In this document: positions 30,131-41,295 of the stretch, one piece after another
Numbering within the stretch: position 1 is the first letter of the stretch
Layout: each line of letters begins with the position of its first letter
Assembly: GCF_000003815.2 (NCBI RefSeq)
Contig: NC_049979.1
Location: 3,063,353 to 3,127,352, forward strand
Origin: Branchiostoma floridae
Lineage: Eukaryota; Chordata; Leptocardii; Amphioxiformes; Branchiostomatidae
Reading direction: 5' to 3'
Length of the DNA: 64,000 nucleotides
Program-made: the position numbers and the translations under genes
The notes under the pieces: generated by a model
Databases searched by the model: none
Seen by the model: only the letters and a program-made list of their open reading frames with translations
Told to the model about the DNA's origin: nothing

Positions 30131-31645
30131 AGGTTACTGGCGTGAAGGGGTATTCCACTCCAGAAGCGAGTGTTATTTTCTGATAGATGATATTTTGGAG
30201 GGATACAAATGCACCCGACTTTTCGCAAAGTTATCTCATTTGTCTTTTCGACAATAAACCCAAGCAACCCCATGCGGCCCCGCTCCTAATGTACTGCGCC
30301 GTATACTAAGTCCAATACAGTATGCTTCGGCGACTTTAGTCACACTTCCTCGCTATTAATAAACGCGGTTGTCGGGATGAGCTTGAATAAGCAGTCAAGT
30401 GACTATTACACATTCAGTAGGGAGATACAAAGTTTCAAGACTATCTCATCTTGGAATACAGACATCTGGGCACTTTAGTATAAGAAGTTGAAAGTAGGTA
30501 AACGTAAAATGGCGACGCCAAAACTGTTTGTGTGACCGACTTCGGTACAACGGTCACGAGGGCAACTAAGTTGAGCAGTTGAGTGACAGTCAGACATTTA
30601 GGAAGATACACACAAACATTGAAGACTAGCGATCCTCAGAATACAGAGATTTGGTCCCTTTCATGGACCATTCTTCTTGGACCATCTATGCTAATTGTAA
30701 TTGGAATTATGATTGACGAAGTTTAATTGCAAGTTCGTGCCCGAGGGCTAATTGCAAGTACATGGTATGGACATAGTAGATATACAAGTGATAATGGATA
30801 GTTATGAACAATAGTCTACTCTAATACTAGTGTTGGCTATTTCTAAACAGGTTGGGTTTGACTTCTTTTTTTGGAAGCATAGGGAGACGAAAAGCCCCAC
30901 CTTTTCTACAATTTGTGGGTTCTGCGATTTCAAGAGAAAAGTGATTATAATTAATAGCCATTTCTGGAGTGGAATTCCCCCCGAGGCTGAATAAAGGCCC
31001 TATTGTAGCAAAACTCGATTGCCAGGCAACTTATTTTCCCTATCATAGCCATCGTAGTCAGTCATGAACAGTATAGGCTAGAAGCATGTACGTATTTCTT
31101 AACCTAATTCATGAATGAGACCTTATAGCTGTTATCACATGGTACACACGCAGTTAAACACATTACAAGAGAAACCAAAGAGATCGTACCTGTGCTGTAG
31201 ATCTGTGTTGTGATAATGTGGAAGATTCTTTCCCGACCTGAGTGTTTATATGGGAAGTCCTATATGGAAGCATGATAACAGTAACAGTTGATAACAGTCC
31301 TCTGTTGAAATATGATAGAACTTTTTCAGGTTTTTACCCCCCAGTTCTGTTTGGTCGACCCCCCCCGTCGACGCCCCCCCCCTCCCACGTTACCCCCAAC
31401 GAGCCCCTCCCTCCCCGGAGTCGTTCCCAAACCGCCCCAAACCCTGTCTGTAATCTTAAGGGTAGTTGCCACCAAAACGTAACGAGGAAGCTGCCGCGGT
31501 TTCTGTAATATTGTGAGATGTCCCGCGCTGTCATGTGACAGGTGAAGGTGCCAACACTGTACTGGCTAATGCTTTTCGGGAGCTAGGAGGACGTGTTATT
31601 TTGGAGAGTATCAATGCATTTAAAAATGCACATCATGTACAGGAG
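30131..31645. other. Stretch without recognised genes
   Basis: AT-rich, short ORFs only; C-rich tracts at 31338-31420. Confidence 0.45.
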
Positions 31646-31654
31646 CACTTGAAC

Positions 31655-31856
31655 TAGCCTCCATAGCAGGCTTTCTGGGGCCTTTTTTGGCTCATAATAC
31701 ACTTTTGCTGGTCATTTTTGTTTGTACTGGGTCGCTGATTGCTGCATGGCCGGCAGTCAGAAAAAGCCAGCAATCAGCGACCCAGTACAAACAGAAATGG
31801 CCAGCAAAAGTGTATTATAAGCCAAAAAGGCCCCAGAGAGCCTGCTACGGAGGCTA
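31655..31856. mobile_element. Mutator-like palindromic MITE, 9-bp TSD
   Basis: 202 bp; TAGCCTCCATAGCAGGCTTT ... AGAGCCTGCTACGGAGGCTA, arms of about 90 bp including CATAATACACTTTTGCTGG and TACTGGGTCGCTGATTGCTG. Direct repeat CACTTGAAC at 31646-31654 and 31857-31865. Confidence 0.93.
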
Positions 31857-31904
31857 CACTTGAACGGACAATGGCAACTATTAAACAGGCTGTGAACATA
31901 GTGT

Positions 31905-31990
31905 ATGTGTCACTGACGAAATATAGTGGATACTATCTGAAACGCCTGACCGTTTCCAAAATCATATCCAGTTGCTTGAGTAACGTAACT
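31905..31990 (+). ncRNA. Hammerhead-like structured repeat, best-preserved core
   Basis: CTGACGA at 31913, hairpin ATATAGT-GGAT-ACTATCT, then GAAACG-CCTGAC-CGTTTC. Canonical stem I partner sequence was not found. Confidence 0.5.
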
Positions 31991-32673
31991 GTTTTTTGGC
32001 GTATGGTTTATTTGTTGTAATTTCGTATGAATATAAAAAAGTAGTATTGGAACAGCTAACACTCGTTTGCCAGGTCATTTTTATTTTCATCTTTTCGCTG
32101 AGGTCACGACAGGAGACAGAGATAGAATTAGCTTACGCAGTTTACGTGCACCAAGACTTGGCAACGCCTTCTACTACAGCCATGCCAACTGTGGAACTCC
32201 CCTCCACCCAACACATGTAAAGCTTCTTCTAGATCTGTCTTTATTCAAACAAAAGCCTGGATCTCGCTTGGGGACCCGTTTTCTTTGTACAAACTAATAA
32301 AGGTAGTACTTACGCCACGAAATGTCTTACTGACTTACAACAGTTCAATTCAGTTTATATGGCGATTCTATAATTATCATCATGAAGTGCTCACTCACTC
32401 CCATTGTGATAGTCTGATGAGCTATTATACATGTCAGAAAACACGGGAAAACGTGCAGCACGTAAGCTGTGTACTTCAACAGTTCCAGCGCTACGCTTAA
32501 AATTGCACGTACGCCAGTTCGCTTTACTCTTAGCTTAGTCTCCCACTTATTTTCGGGTTTTGGGAGCTACTTCTTGTCTATTCCTCTTTTATTTTGTAAA
32601 ATAAAGTCGTCAGACTGTGGATGGGAAACGAGCGTGGGGCCTAAGGACAAAAATGTGCTTTCGGTTTGGGTGT

Positions 32674-32850
32674 GGGGCCGTGTGGCGCAATAGGCAGGAT
32701 GTTCGATTCATAACCAAGAGGTCCCGGGTTCGAATCCTTTGATGTGCCACCGATCTTGTGCCCTTGGGAGAGACACTTTACACGACTTTCCTCAGGTGAA
32801 AATGAGTCCCTAGCTTCGATTAGGGTCGTACCTGGGATAGGACGTTAAAT
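32674..32850 (+). mobile_element. tRNA-derived SINE
   Basis: tRNA-like head with box A TGGCGCAATAGG and box B GGTTCGAATCC (anticodon-loop CAT), followed by CCCTTGGGAGAGACACTTTA and CGACTTTCCTCAGGTG, the body shared with 2365-2590 and 63650-63900. Confidence 0.8.
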
Positions 32851-33221
32851 GGAGGACCCGTGTTTGAAGCACTAGTACTTTGAGCACGTTCAAGATCACA
32901 CTGCACACTGCGCTGAAAAAGAGTAGGGGTTCTTCCCGATGTGAGTGGTTCAAATACATCTGTCCGGATATGCAGCTTGCACTGCGCAGTACAAACCTGG
33001 TGTGTTACGCCATGAGGCGGTTTACCGGGTATGTAAAGCATACAAACAAAATACACGATCAACCCTAGCAAAAGCCTGCTGTGGGAATATCGTGCAAACC
33101 GTGTGGCGAAGTAGACAACAAAAGACTCTTCTTTTATCGATCGGCCGCAGCGACACCGTCAACGCAGCATACCGCAGTCAAGTGAGATGCCCGCTTTATA
33201 ACTCGACTGATGAGATGGTAT

Positions 33222-33515
33222 ATAGATACAGATACAGAAGCTGGTGTGTTACACTGAAGGACGGTTATACCGGCTTTATAGATACAGATTCAGAAGCTGG
33301 TGTGTTACGCCGAACAGCGGTTATACCGGCTATGTAGATACAGATACAGAAGCTGGTGTGTTACACCGAAGGGCGGTTATACCGGCTATATAGATACAGA
33401 TACAGAAGCTGGTGTGTTACACCGAAGGGCGGTTATACCGGCTATGTAGATACAGATTGAGAAGCTGGTGTGTTACACTGAAGGGCGGTTATACAGGCTA
33501 TATAGACACAGATAG
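33222..33515. repeat. 56-bp minisatellite, five units
   Basis: AGCTGGTGTGTTAC starts at 33239, 33295, 33351, 33407 and 33463, exact 56-bp spacing; unit includes GGCGGTTATACCGGCTAT and AGATACAGATACAGA. Confidence 0.95.
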
Positions 33516-33802
33516 AGACTATTGTCTCCCGAAAACTCCAACATCTAATTGATCAAATACTCGTGACGTGGTCTTTACCGTAGTATTGGGGACTAGGTGT
33601 ATTCAGTCTGATGACAAATGTACTGCGGACCACTCTCAAAATGACTCAAGTTGCCCGCTGGTCCTGCTTCCTTAGCCGAGGCGCCGACTGGCGGGTTGTT
33701 GCGGTACAGCATAACGTGCCTGTTCGGATGGCGAAATCAGCACCGCGGTCAGGGCACAGTCTTTTCACTTGACGCCGGCCTTAACCTGCTATCGATATAA
33801 CT

Positions 33803-33990
33803 TAGGCCACATTGATTTGATTCTATGGATAACATCCCATGGAAACCCCAAACCGATGCGAGCGTGCAAATAAAAAAGTTGGCCGAAAAAAAAGGTGCAT
33901 TCATTGTGAAATAAGTATATGTTTGTTATGTGGTTAGGTTGAACAAAACACTTGACGCACAGAATATGGTGCACCAAACAATACATACTT
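33803..33990. mobile_element. Partial MITE family K
   Basis: AGGCCACATTGATTTGATTC then CATCCCATGG and CCCCAAACCGATGC match one arm of the family; the other end is missing. Confidence 0.55.
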
Positions 33991-34414
33991 CATAGTTCTT
34001 TTTCCACATCTTCTTCTTTAACCTTGGAATTGAAGTTGGCATTCAATGACAGTAGTGTACGTTTTCCGCTATCATTTCTGAAAACTACGGTATATATACA
34101 TAGTTTTGCAGCTGCTTTGTAAGATTTGCAGTATGGTTGAAAACATTCTTGCGCGTGGATGTCATAAAATCGTGATAATATCGATTTATCGTATAATAAT
34201 ACCGCAAGACATTGCCGCGAGAGTCAACCCTGGGTGGGAGGGTGGAACAGCGAACCTACAGGTCATTTTTAGGCCTCACCAGTTTGATTTTGTCGTTCTT
34301 GCAATTGGATATTTCTTCTTCTGTTTTGATGGGCCTCAACCACAAGATACTTATATTCTGGTGTCAGTTGAGAAAATCCTTGAGAACTACGAATATTCTT
34401 GACTTCCGATTTGT

Positions 34415-34420
34415 TTTATT
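34415..34420 (-). terminator. Candidate poly(A) signal of the C-type lectin
   Basis: AATAAA on the minus strand, about 345 nt past the lectin stop codon. Confidence 0.35.
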
Positions 34421-34764
34421 CTGCCCTAAACGTAATCCAGTCTTGAGTGCTGATCTTGTGGCTCCGTTTTGGTCTGTCAGAGGATGCTACTTTCCTTTTT
34501 TATCTTCCCAGTCAACTCGATTCATTTCCTAAAGAAATCCAATAACCGAGAAACTATAGATAACCGTGGCCCAAGGGACGTTTTCGTGAAGTGTCTCTAT
34601 TCTTCATCCTGTCTAGAGACGTGCTAGAAAAATGAGGAGAATTAGAAGCGATGATATGTGTAATGATGTGTTTTTATGTGATTTACAGCAAAAGCAATGG
34701 TGGTGTAACGCTCATGGTCTGATGGAAACTCAAATCTTCTGCACGTTTGCCAGAGGGAAGGGTT

Positions 34765-37700
34765 TCAGGAAATGGGACGGTTATAAGAATTAGAAGTTCC
34801 CGGATCGGCCTGACATATGAAGAAAAACGTCTCGTCGCATCTTGCGTCGTTCCACTTGTCTTTCCAGGCTTTCCTGTAGGCGTAATGAACGCAATCTTCA
34901 GCGCCGTCATAGTTGTCCGGTTGTCCCGGAGCCCAGGAATTATACGTCCCAAGTGCAGAACCATCCACCCACTCAAAGCTTCCCTCTTCGCGCTGATCGC
35001 GCAGGCCGAACCAGAAGGCCCAGAAGTCCAAATCGGCGCCCACGGGGGTGTACAAGGAGATCAGAATGGCGTTAGCCACAGCGTCTCGGGGCATGGCGAG
35101 GGTGCCGCCGTCTTCACGACAGGTCGCGGCCGCTTCGCTGAAGTTCTTTTTGGTGTCGAAAGCCTTGTAGCAGATTCTGTGCCACGTTGTGTAACCGTTG
35201 GGGCAAGACGCTAGAAAAGATTTTGCAACAACAATAGGATAAGAAGAAATGAACGGAAGTGATGTAGATAAATGCAGCACAAGTCATAACATCTACTTAA
35301 ACAAAAGTTCTTTATTTTGTATACTTATATTAGATACCAGTAGATCTAATAACAGTCAGTAAAATATGATGTTGAAACAGAAACATGTACACGTAAGTAC
35401 ATATTGATCATACAAATGATATCATAATCAATGGAACAAGATGTGCTTAATTTACTAATGCAAATTATCCTACAGGTATAGGTATTACTGACTGCAAAAT
35501 GATGTAAGATAATCAACATTAATTACATTAAGATAATGGTAGCCAGTGCCCGAAAATGTCCTGTATACTAAATAGTATACATAACACCAATCTTACCTGG
35601 CACCTTACTCATCTCGTGAAGACGCTGCTCCAAGGTGGCGGTCCGGTTTCGCTCCTTGTCCAGCTCGCGCGTCAAGGCATGAACAGCTGTGGACAGTTGG
35701 CGCATGTCATCTTGGCCTCGCTTCAATGCGTCAACAGATGCAGACAGTTGAGATATTTCCTTTAAAATGTTTGTCAGAAATCCAGAATTTCAAATGTAAG
35801 AAATGAAGTGAGGAAAAATGTCTTGACAGCCGAAAGAAAGTGTCAGAAAGCTTGTTAGTTGGCAATTCACATTACAAATTGTTTTACCTCTTTATTCATG
35901 AACATAAGGGGGAAGATTCCCACAACGACCAGGCTTAGCAGCAAGACCATGCCGGCCGCCATGCAGCTGCTGTGGGAGCGGATGAAGCTACAGAGAGCAC
36001 GGCGGTCGATGAATCCACCCAAATAAATGTGGCCTGTATAAGGATAGGAGCATCAACTTTACGTTACTGACGATAGCCTTTATTGTACATTCATACCTTA
36101 CCAGGCTAAGCACAGACATACAAAGGCCGTAATAAAGTACACATGGTGACATTAAGATGACTTCTAACACTAATCTAAAACGTGTGTTCTAAAGACTGAC
36201 CAAACAAGGCAAGAAATAATTCAAATGGCACATGCACTAAAGCCATACCCACATCGAGATTTGGGACAACCCTGACTTATTGTCAACGAAAGTTCCACGA
36301 CCTTCGTACCCTGGGAGACATCCGGGATCGGGCAGCTAGGACAGTTTACTCGGTGGCCCAAGACAGGCCCGCCGAGCTCCTATTAGCGCTACGGGGAGTT
36401 TAAGCCCGATTAGGTCCACCTGCCCTAGTGTAGCGATAACTCCTTCGGGCTTAAACTCCCCCGGAGCGCTAATGTGAGATCGGCGGGCTGACGGCCTTCG
36501 CTCCCCGAACAAAACTCGCTAGATGCCCGGTCCTGTCTGGCTTTCAGGGTACGACCTTCGCCAAATGATCCTAACCTTTACAACCGCTTTGTTCATTGTG
36601 TTTTTCATTAATTATGCAAATAAGGTTCTCATTTGCATAAGTTATATTACTTGATCATCTCCACCAAACAACAGACGTACACAATCTATGTTAAGAAAGA
36701 AGGCTTTTATAGCATTTGCATTCACTTTCTATGTAAATGTGGTATCATCGCAGATGACTGTCTTATCTACCGACCTATAGATTCAGAAGAAGACCAAGAA
36801 GACCTTCAAAAAGACCTAGGCATACTATGTGCTTGGTCAGATAAAGGGCAGCTCAGGTTCAATGTAAAAAAGTGTTGTATCATTCATGTGCATAAGTCCA
36901 AACATAGATTACTCTACATGTATACAATGTTTGCAGAACCCCTAGAAGTGACTACCCAGCACCCTTACCTGGGGATCATTCTCTCACATGATCTACAATG
37001 GATCAACAACATCACAGCCAAGGCAAATAGCACACTGGGATTTCTCAAGAGGAATATAAGGGGGGGGGGCTGATAGACAGGTGAGATCAAAGGCATACAC
37101 TAGCTTAGTAAGACCCAAACTGGAATACGCTTCTACAGTCTGGGATCCATGTAGACGTCAATACGCACAGTCAAATGTTTTAGAAGATAAGATCGAATCA
37201 GTACAGAACAGGGCAGCCAGGTATGTATCCAATGATTACAGAACCACCACCAGTGTGTCCCAACTCAAGACCAACTTGGGATGGCCTACTCTCACTAAAA
37301 GAAGACAACACGCACGTCTGACCCTCCTATACAAGGCCATCAATGGCCTGGTAGGCATTCCCATCCACGATTATATTATAAGGAACAAGAATCCCACCAG
37401 AGGCAATCAACATAGATACTATACATTCTCATGCAGAACAGACACCTACAGATTTAGTTACTTCCCCAGAACAATACCACAATGGAACACCCTACCACCA
37501 CAGCTTGTCACATCTCCATCACTGACAACCTTCAAGACGGGGCTGGCCCAACACATGGGCCTCCCCGTCCCCCACATGTAGATACATACCATTAGTGCGG
37601 CCATCACCTCACCTTTTTGTTTTGTTGTTACTTTTTGATGCACTCGCTAGTTTTCTGTTTCGGAGCACCACCACCACCACCGGCCGCACTAGTGCCGTGC

Positions 37701-38658
37701 ACCTCGTTTTTCTCACCTGGGCGGGATGCCCCTAAAAGGGGCTTTGCCCAGTACAGCATAGAAATAGAAATCTCACTGCGAGATACCACCTTTAGGCCGC
37801 GGACTTCACGGCCGGACGATTCAAGGTGTAACAGTGTTTCAAGCTACGTNNNNNNNNNNNNNNNNNNNNNNNNNNNNNNNNNNNNNNNNNNNNNNNNNNN
37901 NNNNNNNNNNNNNNNNNNNNNNNNNNNNNNNNNNNNNNNNNNNNNNNNNNNNNNNNNNNNNNNNNNNNNNNNNNNNNNNNNNNNNNNNNNNNNNNNNNNN
38001 NNNNNNNNNNNNNNNNNNNNNNNNNNNNNNNNNNNNNNNNNNNNNNNNNNNNNNNNNNNNNNNNNNNNNNNNNNNNNNNNNNNNNNNNNNNNNNNNNNNN
38101 NNNNNNACAGCAATCGCATCAAGTGGGAAAGTCCAGCGGCAGCACAGCAAAGTCAAGTTTAACTGATCTGATTAGTCATCCAGCTTAGGGGGTCTAAATT
38201 TGCAACAACAAAAAATGCCAGCAGGACAAGGGTTAAGAGAAAACTAGCATTTACTGGCCATTTATGCAAAAAACGAAAGCCCGACAACATCGCCCCCCCC
38301 CCCCCCCCCCAAAAATGTAAAAAACAGTCGGAGCCGAACCTTTGTTTGCAGAGTGAGGAGGGGGTTGGGGCGGCGGCCCGCTTGTTTTAACGCCCGCCTG
38401 GGGTGACGCCTGCTGCCGCCTCGCCCCGTGTAAAGACGGCGGCAGATCTTCGTCCCTGATTGTGTAGTACACTCTCTCGGCTTCTTCGCACGTGTCGGAA
38501 GAAGTTCCGTGCCCCTCCTGCCGCATTCTGGGAGCGTCGTTCAGCTGATGGACAGGAGGGGGTTGGGGCAGCGGCCTACTGGCTCGGCCACTGCAGGGGC
38601 CCAGGGAAAGGGACCGGGTTGGCTCTGCTCGCTCGGGCATGTGGACCGTACTGTGCAT
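34765..38658 (-). CDS. Type II membrane C-type lectin with coiled-coil neck
   Basis: Exons (minus): 38658-38340 (cytoplasmic, tentative), 36033-35888 (TM), 35759-35597 (neck), 35210-34765 (lectin domain and stop). Phases 1, 0, 1 agree, giving 357 residues. The cytoplasmic exon is proline-rich with ERVYYTIRDEDLPPSLHG. TM segment is MAAGMVLLLSLVVVGIF after FIDRRALCSFIRSH. The neck (EISQLSASVDALKRGQDDMR onward) has heptad-like hydrophobics. The lectin domain has paired cysteines from SCPNGY, the WVDG core, QPD (galactose-type site) at PGQPDNYDGAEDC and WND before ARCDETFFFIC, so Ca2+-dependent sugar binding is likely. It resembles vertebrate CLEC/asialoglycoprotein receptor layout. The first exon could instead begin at an acceptor near 38681, with the true start further upstream. 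A CR1-like LINE and the second gap lie in intron 1. Confidence 0.85.
36307..36551. mobile_element. Palindromic MITE, 9-bp TSD (TACCCTGGGAGAC)
   Basis: 245 bp, TACCCTGGGAGACATCCGGG and inverse TACCCTGAAAGCCAGACAGG; AGTTTAAGCCCG and GGGCTTAAACT in the arms. Direct repeat CGACCTTCG at 36298-36306 and 36552-36560. In lectin intron 1. Confidence 0.88.
36633..37770 (+). pseudogene. CR1-like non-LTR retrotransposon, reverse transcriptase 3' part, frameshifted
   Basis: 36720-37073 encodes the RT catalytic box region ADDCLIYR, then YLGIILSHDLQW and TLGFLKRNIR. A run of nine or ten G at 37062-37071 shifts the frame into TGA (37071-37073); the next piece, 37081-37581, continues with SKAYTSLVRPKLEYASTVWD, NRAARYVSNDY and ends after FKTGLAQHMGLP. 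About 190 bp of 3' UTR follow. The 5' part (endonuclease, early RT) is missing, as in typical 5'-truncated LINE insertions. Inserted in the lectin intron, opposite strand. Confidence 0.85.
37850..38106. other. Assembly gap (257 N)
   Basis: Unsequenced bases within the lectin intron 1. Confidence 0.99.
38265..38354. mobile_element. Family A MITE end overlapping the lectin cytoplasmic exon
   Basis: Plus strand GAAAGCCCGACAACATCG, poly-C, AAAAAACAGTCGGAGCCGAA, then CCTTTGTTTGCAGAGT, matching the right arm of the complete family A copy at 40125-40308 (GAAAGCCCGATAAAAACG ... AAAAAACAGCCGGAGCCTAA). Left arm absent. Confidence 0.65.
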
Positions 38659-38699
38659 ACAGCCGCCGCGCAGTCCCAAACTGCGAAAAATACCTTAAT

Positions 38700-39447
38700 T
38701 AGTCTGATGACATACAGTAAACTCCGCATTTGCGTTTTTCAAGAGGTGACGTGGCGTTATCAGGTGGTGCGATTTGTTTTTCTGTGGGTGGCAGACTAAT
38801 TTTCTTTAAAAATAAGTTAATCTAGGTTGGTTTTGCGTCATTTAGGTGATCCATTTCCTTCACCTTTTATAGGGCCTTCACACTGAATCAAGCAAAACCA
38901 GCCGGGATGAAGTACGTATTTGCAAAATTCGTGCCACATTCGGGTGGGAATTCCAAATAGACCTAATATCCTCATCACACGAGAAGGAATCAGCCAAAAT
39001 GCCGTCAGAATGAAAATTATTCCTGGGAGTTGTAGTGTGTTCTAGAAAATTCTCACTGCATTCCAGATATTCTTTTGGCTACATTCTGGCAAGATTCAAA
39101 GTGGCTTGCCGTTTCGGTTCTCCATCGAATGAAATAAGAAAGTTTCTAGTAATGTTGGAATGCCGTAGAATGCGGTCATACAGCAGTTAGAATACAGTAG
39201 TTAAAATAACTAAGAATACACTTTGAATGCCGTACGATATTTCTCCACTTCAAATACACATCGAAAGTTTTTAGTATGTCAAAAAGTTTCGGGCCAGCCA
39301 AAAGAAGGGGCACAAATATCTGAAATGCGGTGAGAATTTCTACAGTAACGAATCCCAAGGTGTAGAAAAGAATTTTCATTCTAAAGGCATTCCGGCTCAT
39401 TCTTGCTCTCATGTGAAGAAACCTTAACCAGCAGTAATGTTCTTGTA
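38700..39447. other. Stretch without recognised genes
   Basis: No coding signal seen on either strand. Confidence 0.4.
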
Positions 39448-39456
39448 CACATGTTC

Positions 39457-39614
39457 TAATCTCCAAGCAGATCCTACGGTGCCAAAAGATAGTATCAAAG
39501 CTGGCCACGGGGAGTCAGACGGGCACCGGTAGCATATACACTCCTAGGCTGGCTTCACTCCTCTGCCAGCTTTGGATAGCATCTCATGCTACCGTAGGAT
39601 CTGCTTGAAGCTTA
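39457..39614. mobile_element. Family B MITE, 9-bp TSD with one mismatch
   Basis: TAATCTCCAAGCAGATCCTA ... TAGGATCTGCTTGAAGCTTA; flanks CACATGTTC (39448-39456) and CACATTTTC (39615-39623). Confidence 0.85.
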
Positions 39615-40124
39615 CACATTTTCCCGTTGATTAGCGGGTGTTGAAGGCCAGATCAGACCTCAGTATTTCCTACTCTCCAAGCAGAGGTTCGGCTGTGGCT
39701 GTTTCTGACGTGTTTGTAGGTGTATTTTTTTAATTCTTTCTGCTGTTTGTATCATTTTGTGTATTATATCTGTTTGGCCGCGCGCACTATCCACAGAAAA
39801 TTTGCGTCTTATAGTTAAAGTGATCCGTTTTCTTCGCCTTGTACCACCAGTAGTCTTCTAGTACACATTTTCCAGTAGATTGGCAGGTGCTGAAGATTAG
39901 ACATCAATATTTCCATCCCTTACGAAACAAGAGGACCTTGAACAAACCAGAAGCCAAACGAACACAACGCTGGAGAACTGCACCCCATTCCTTACTTTCT
40001 TATCAAAGTTCCGTCCCATCATATAGAATATCTAAATATAACCTCCTCGGTTCCATTAAATTCCATGCTATTTGCAGCAATTCATTAGCATATTGTTACG
40101 CAAAAGACCGTTGGTAACAATCGC

Positions 40125-40308
40125 TACTTTCCAAGCAGAGGTTAGGCTCCGGCTGTTTTAGTCGTTTTTTATCGGGCTTTCTATTTTGTCATTTTCTTGA
40201 AGTACGTTAGGTTTTGCCACAGCAAGATGCAATACAAAATAGAAAGCCCGATAAAAACGACTAAAAACGTTAAAAAACAGCCGGAGCCTAACCTCTGCTT
40301 GGAGAGTA
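40125..40308. mobile_element. Family A MITE, complete, perfect 9-bp TSD
   Basis: 184 bp palindromic element, TACTTTCCAAGCAGAGGTTA ... TAACCTCTGCTTGGAGAGTA; arms of about 70 bp. Direct repeat AACAATCGC at 40116-40124 and 40309-40317. A truncated end of the family is at 39669-39700. Confidence 0.93.
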
Positions 40309-40987
40309 AACAATCGCGTATCTTGAGAGACTAATTAAGCCACGAAAACAACAACGCTGTAAAAATCTAATCTCACCTCATTCTGGGCAAACGTATGAAA
40401 ATAAAAACATTGCCACATTCATTTACCGTCTACTTTTATTTCTATTTTTAAAACTTCCATAGTGTTGTTTCGTTAATGATTCCATTTCAGTTTGCATCAC
40501 ATTTCCTTCCATTTCTCACTTTCTGTACATCGGGAATTTTACACTGCATTCCACTTGTGAGTCGACTTAAAGTAATAGCAGCTGCTTTTCGTTGGTTTAG
40601 AAACATCATTGATAGAAACCACCACAAGCAAGAAATATTCTTATTCAACAGATACCATATTTTGTACATATATGAAGTATTCGTACATACAGGAAGTGTT
40701 GCCCCCCCCCTCTCTCTCTCTCTATATATATATGTGCGCGTGTGTGCGTAAAATACATCAGAAAATGATAACATAAGAAATAAGGTTCAAACCCAGAGGA
40801 CCTCATCCATATAATCAAGTCAACATGGCCTTGAAAGTACCACATTAAGGTTCATTGTTTTTGGTATTAACAGAATCTCATATGATGATAACAAGGCAGG
40901 AAAAAGCAAGTCAAAATATCAATATACATACTAGACTTTGGTCAGACAACCTTCAAATACTGTGAATTTGGAAATAATTGTGGTGGT

Positions 40988-40993
40988 TTTATT
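40988..40993 (-). terminator. Candidate poly(A) signal of the mucin-like gene
   Basis: AATAAA on the minus strand about 303 nt past the stop codon at 41296. Confidence 0.4.
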
Positions 40994-41295
40994 CTTAAGG
41001 TTTTCGTTCTATTCGTTATTGTTTCAACTGCGGACTCAAAACATTGCAGAAACCCTCTGTCTATCGAACTGGATTGAAAATAAAATATTCGAATTCAAGG
41101 TACTAAAACCAATGTAAAAGGTGCTATTTCACAGCAGTGGCTAACAATTGGAAATATTGAATTCCTTTGGGTACAATGTCCTTTAATGTTAGATTTTCTG
41201 TAAGATTCTGAAATGTGTCTTGTTTTTCTATGTCCGATTTCTTTCCACATTATACTCTTTCATTCCATGGAATTTTTGCACTCCTAGAAGCAAGT

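Noticed and set aside
31905-31990. Active hammerhead ribozyme
   Set aside because: Core boxes fit, but no pairing for stem I beside the expected cleavage site; kept only as hammerhead-like.
32674-32760. Functional tRNA gene (CAT anticodon loop)
   Set aside because: No closed acceptor stem, and it is followed by a body shared with other SINE copies.
38460-38799. Plus-strand ORFs of 80-96 codons
   Set aside because: Antisense to the proline-rich lectin exon; no family signal.
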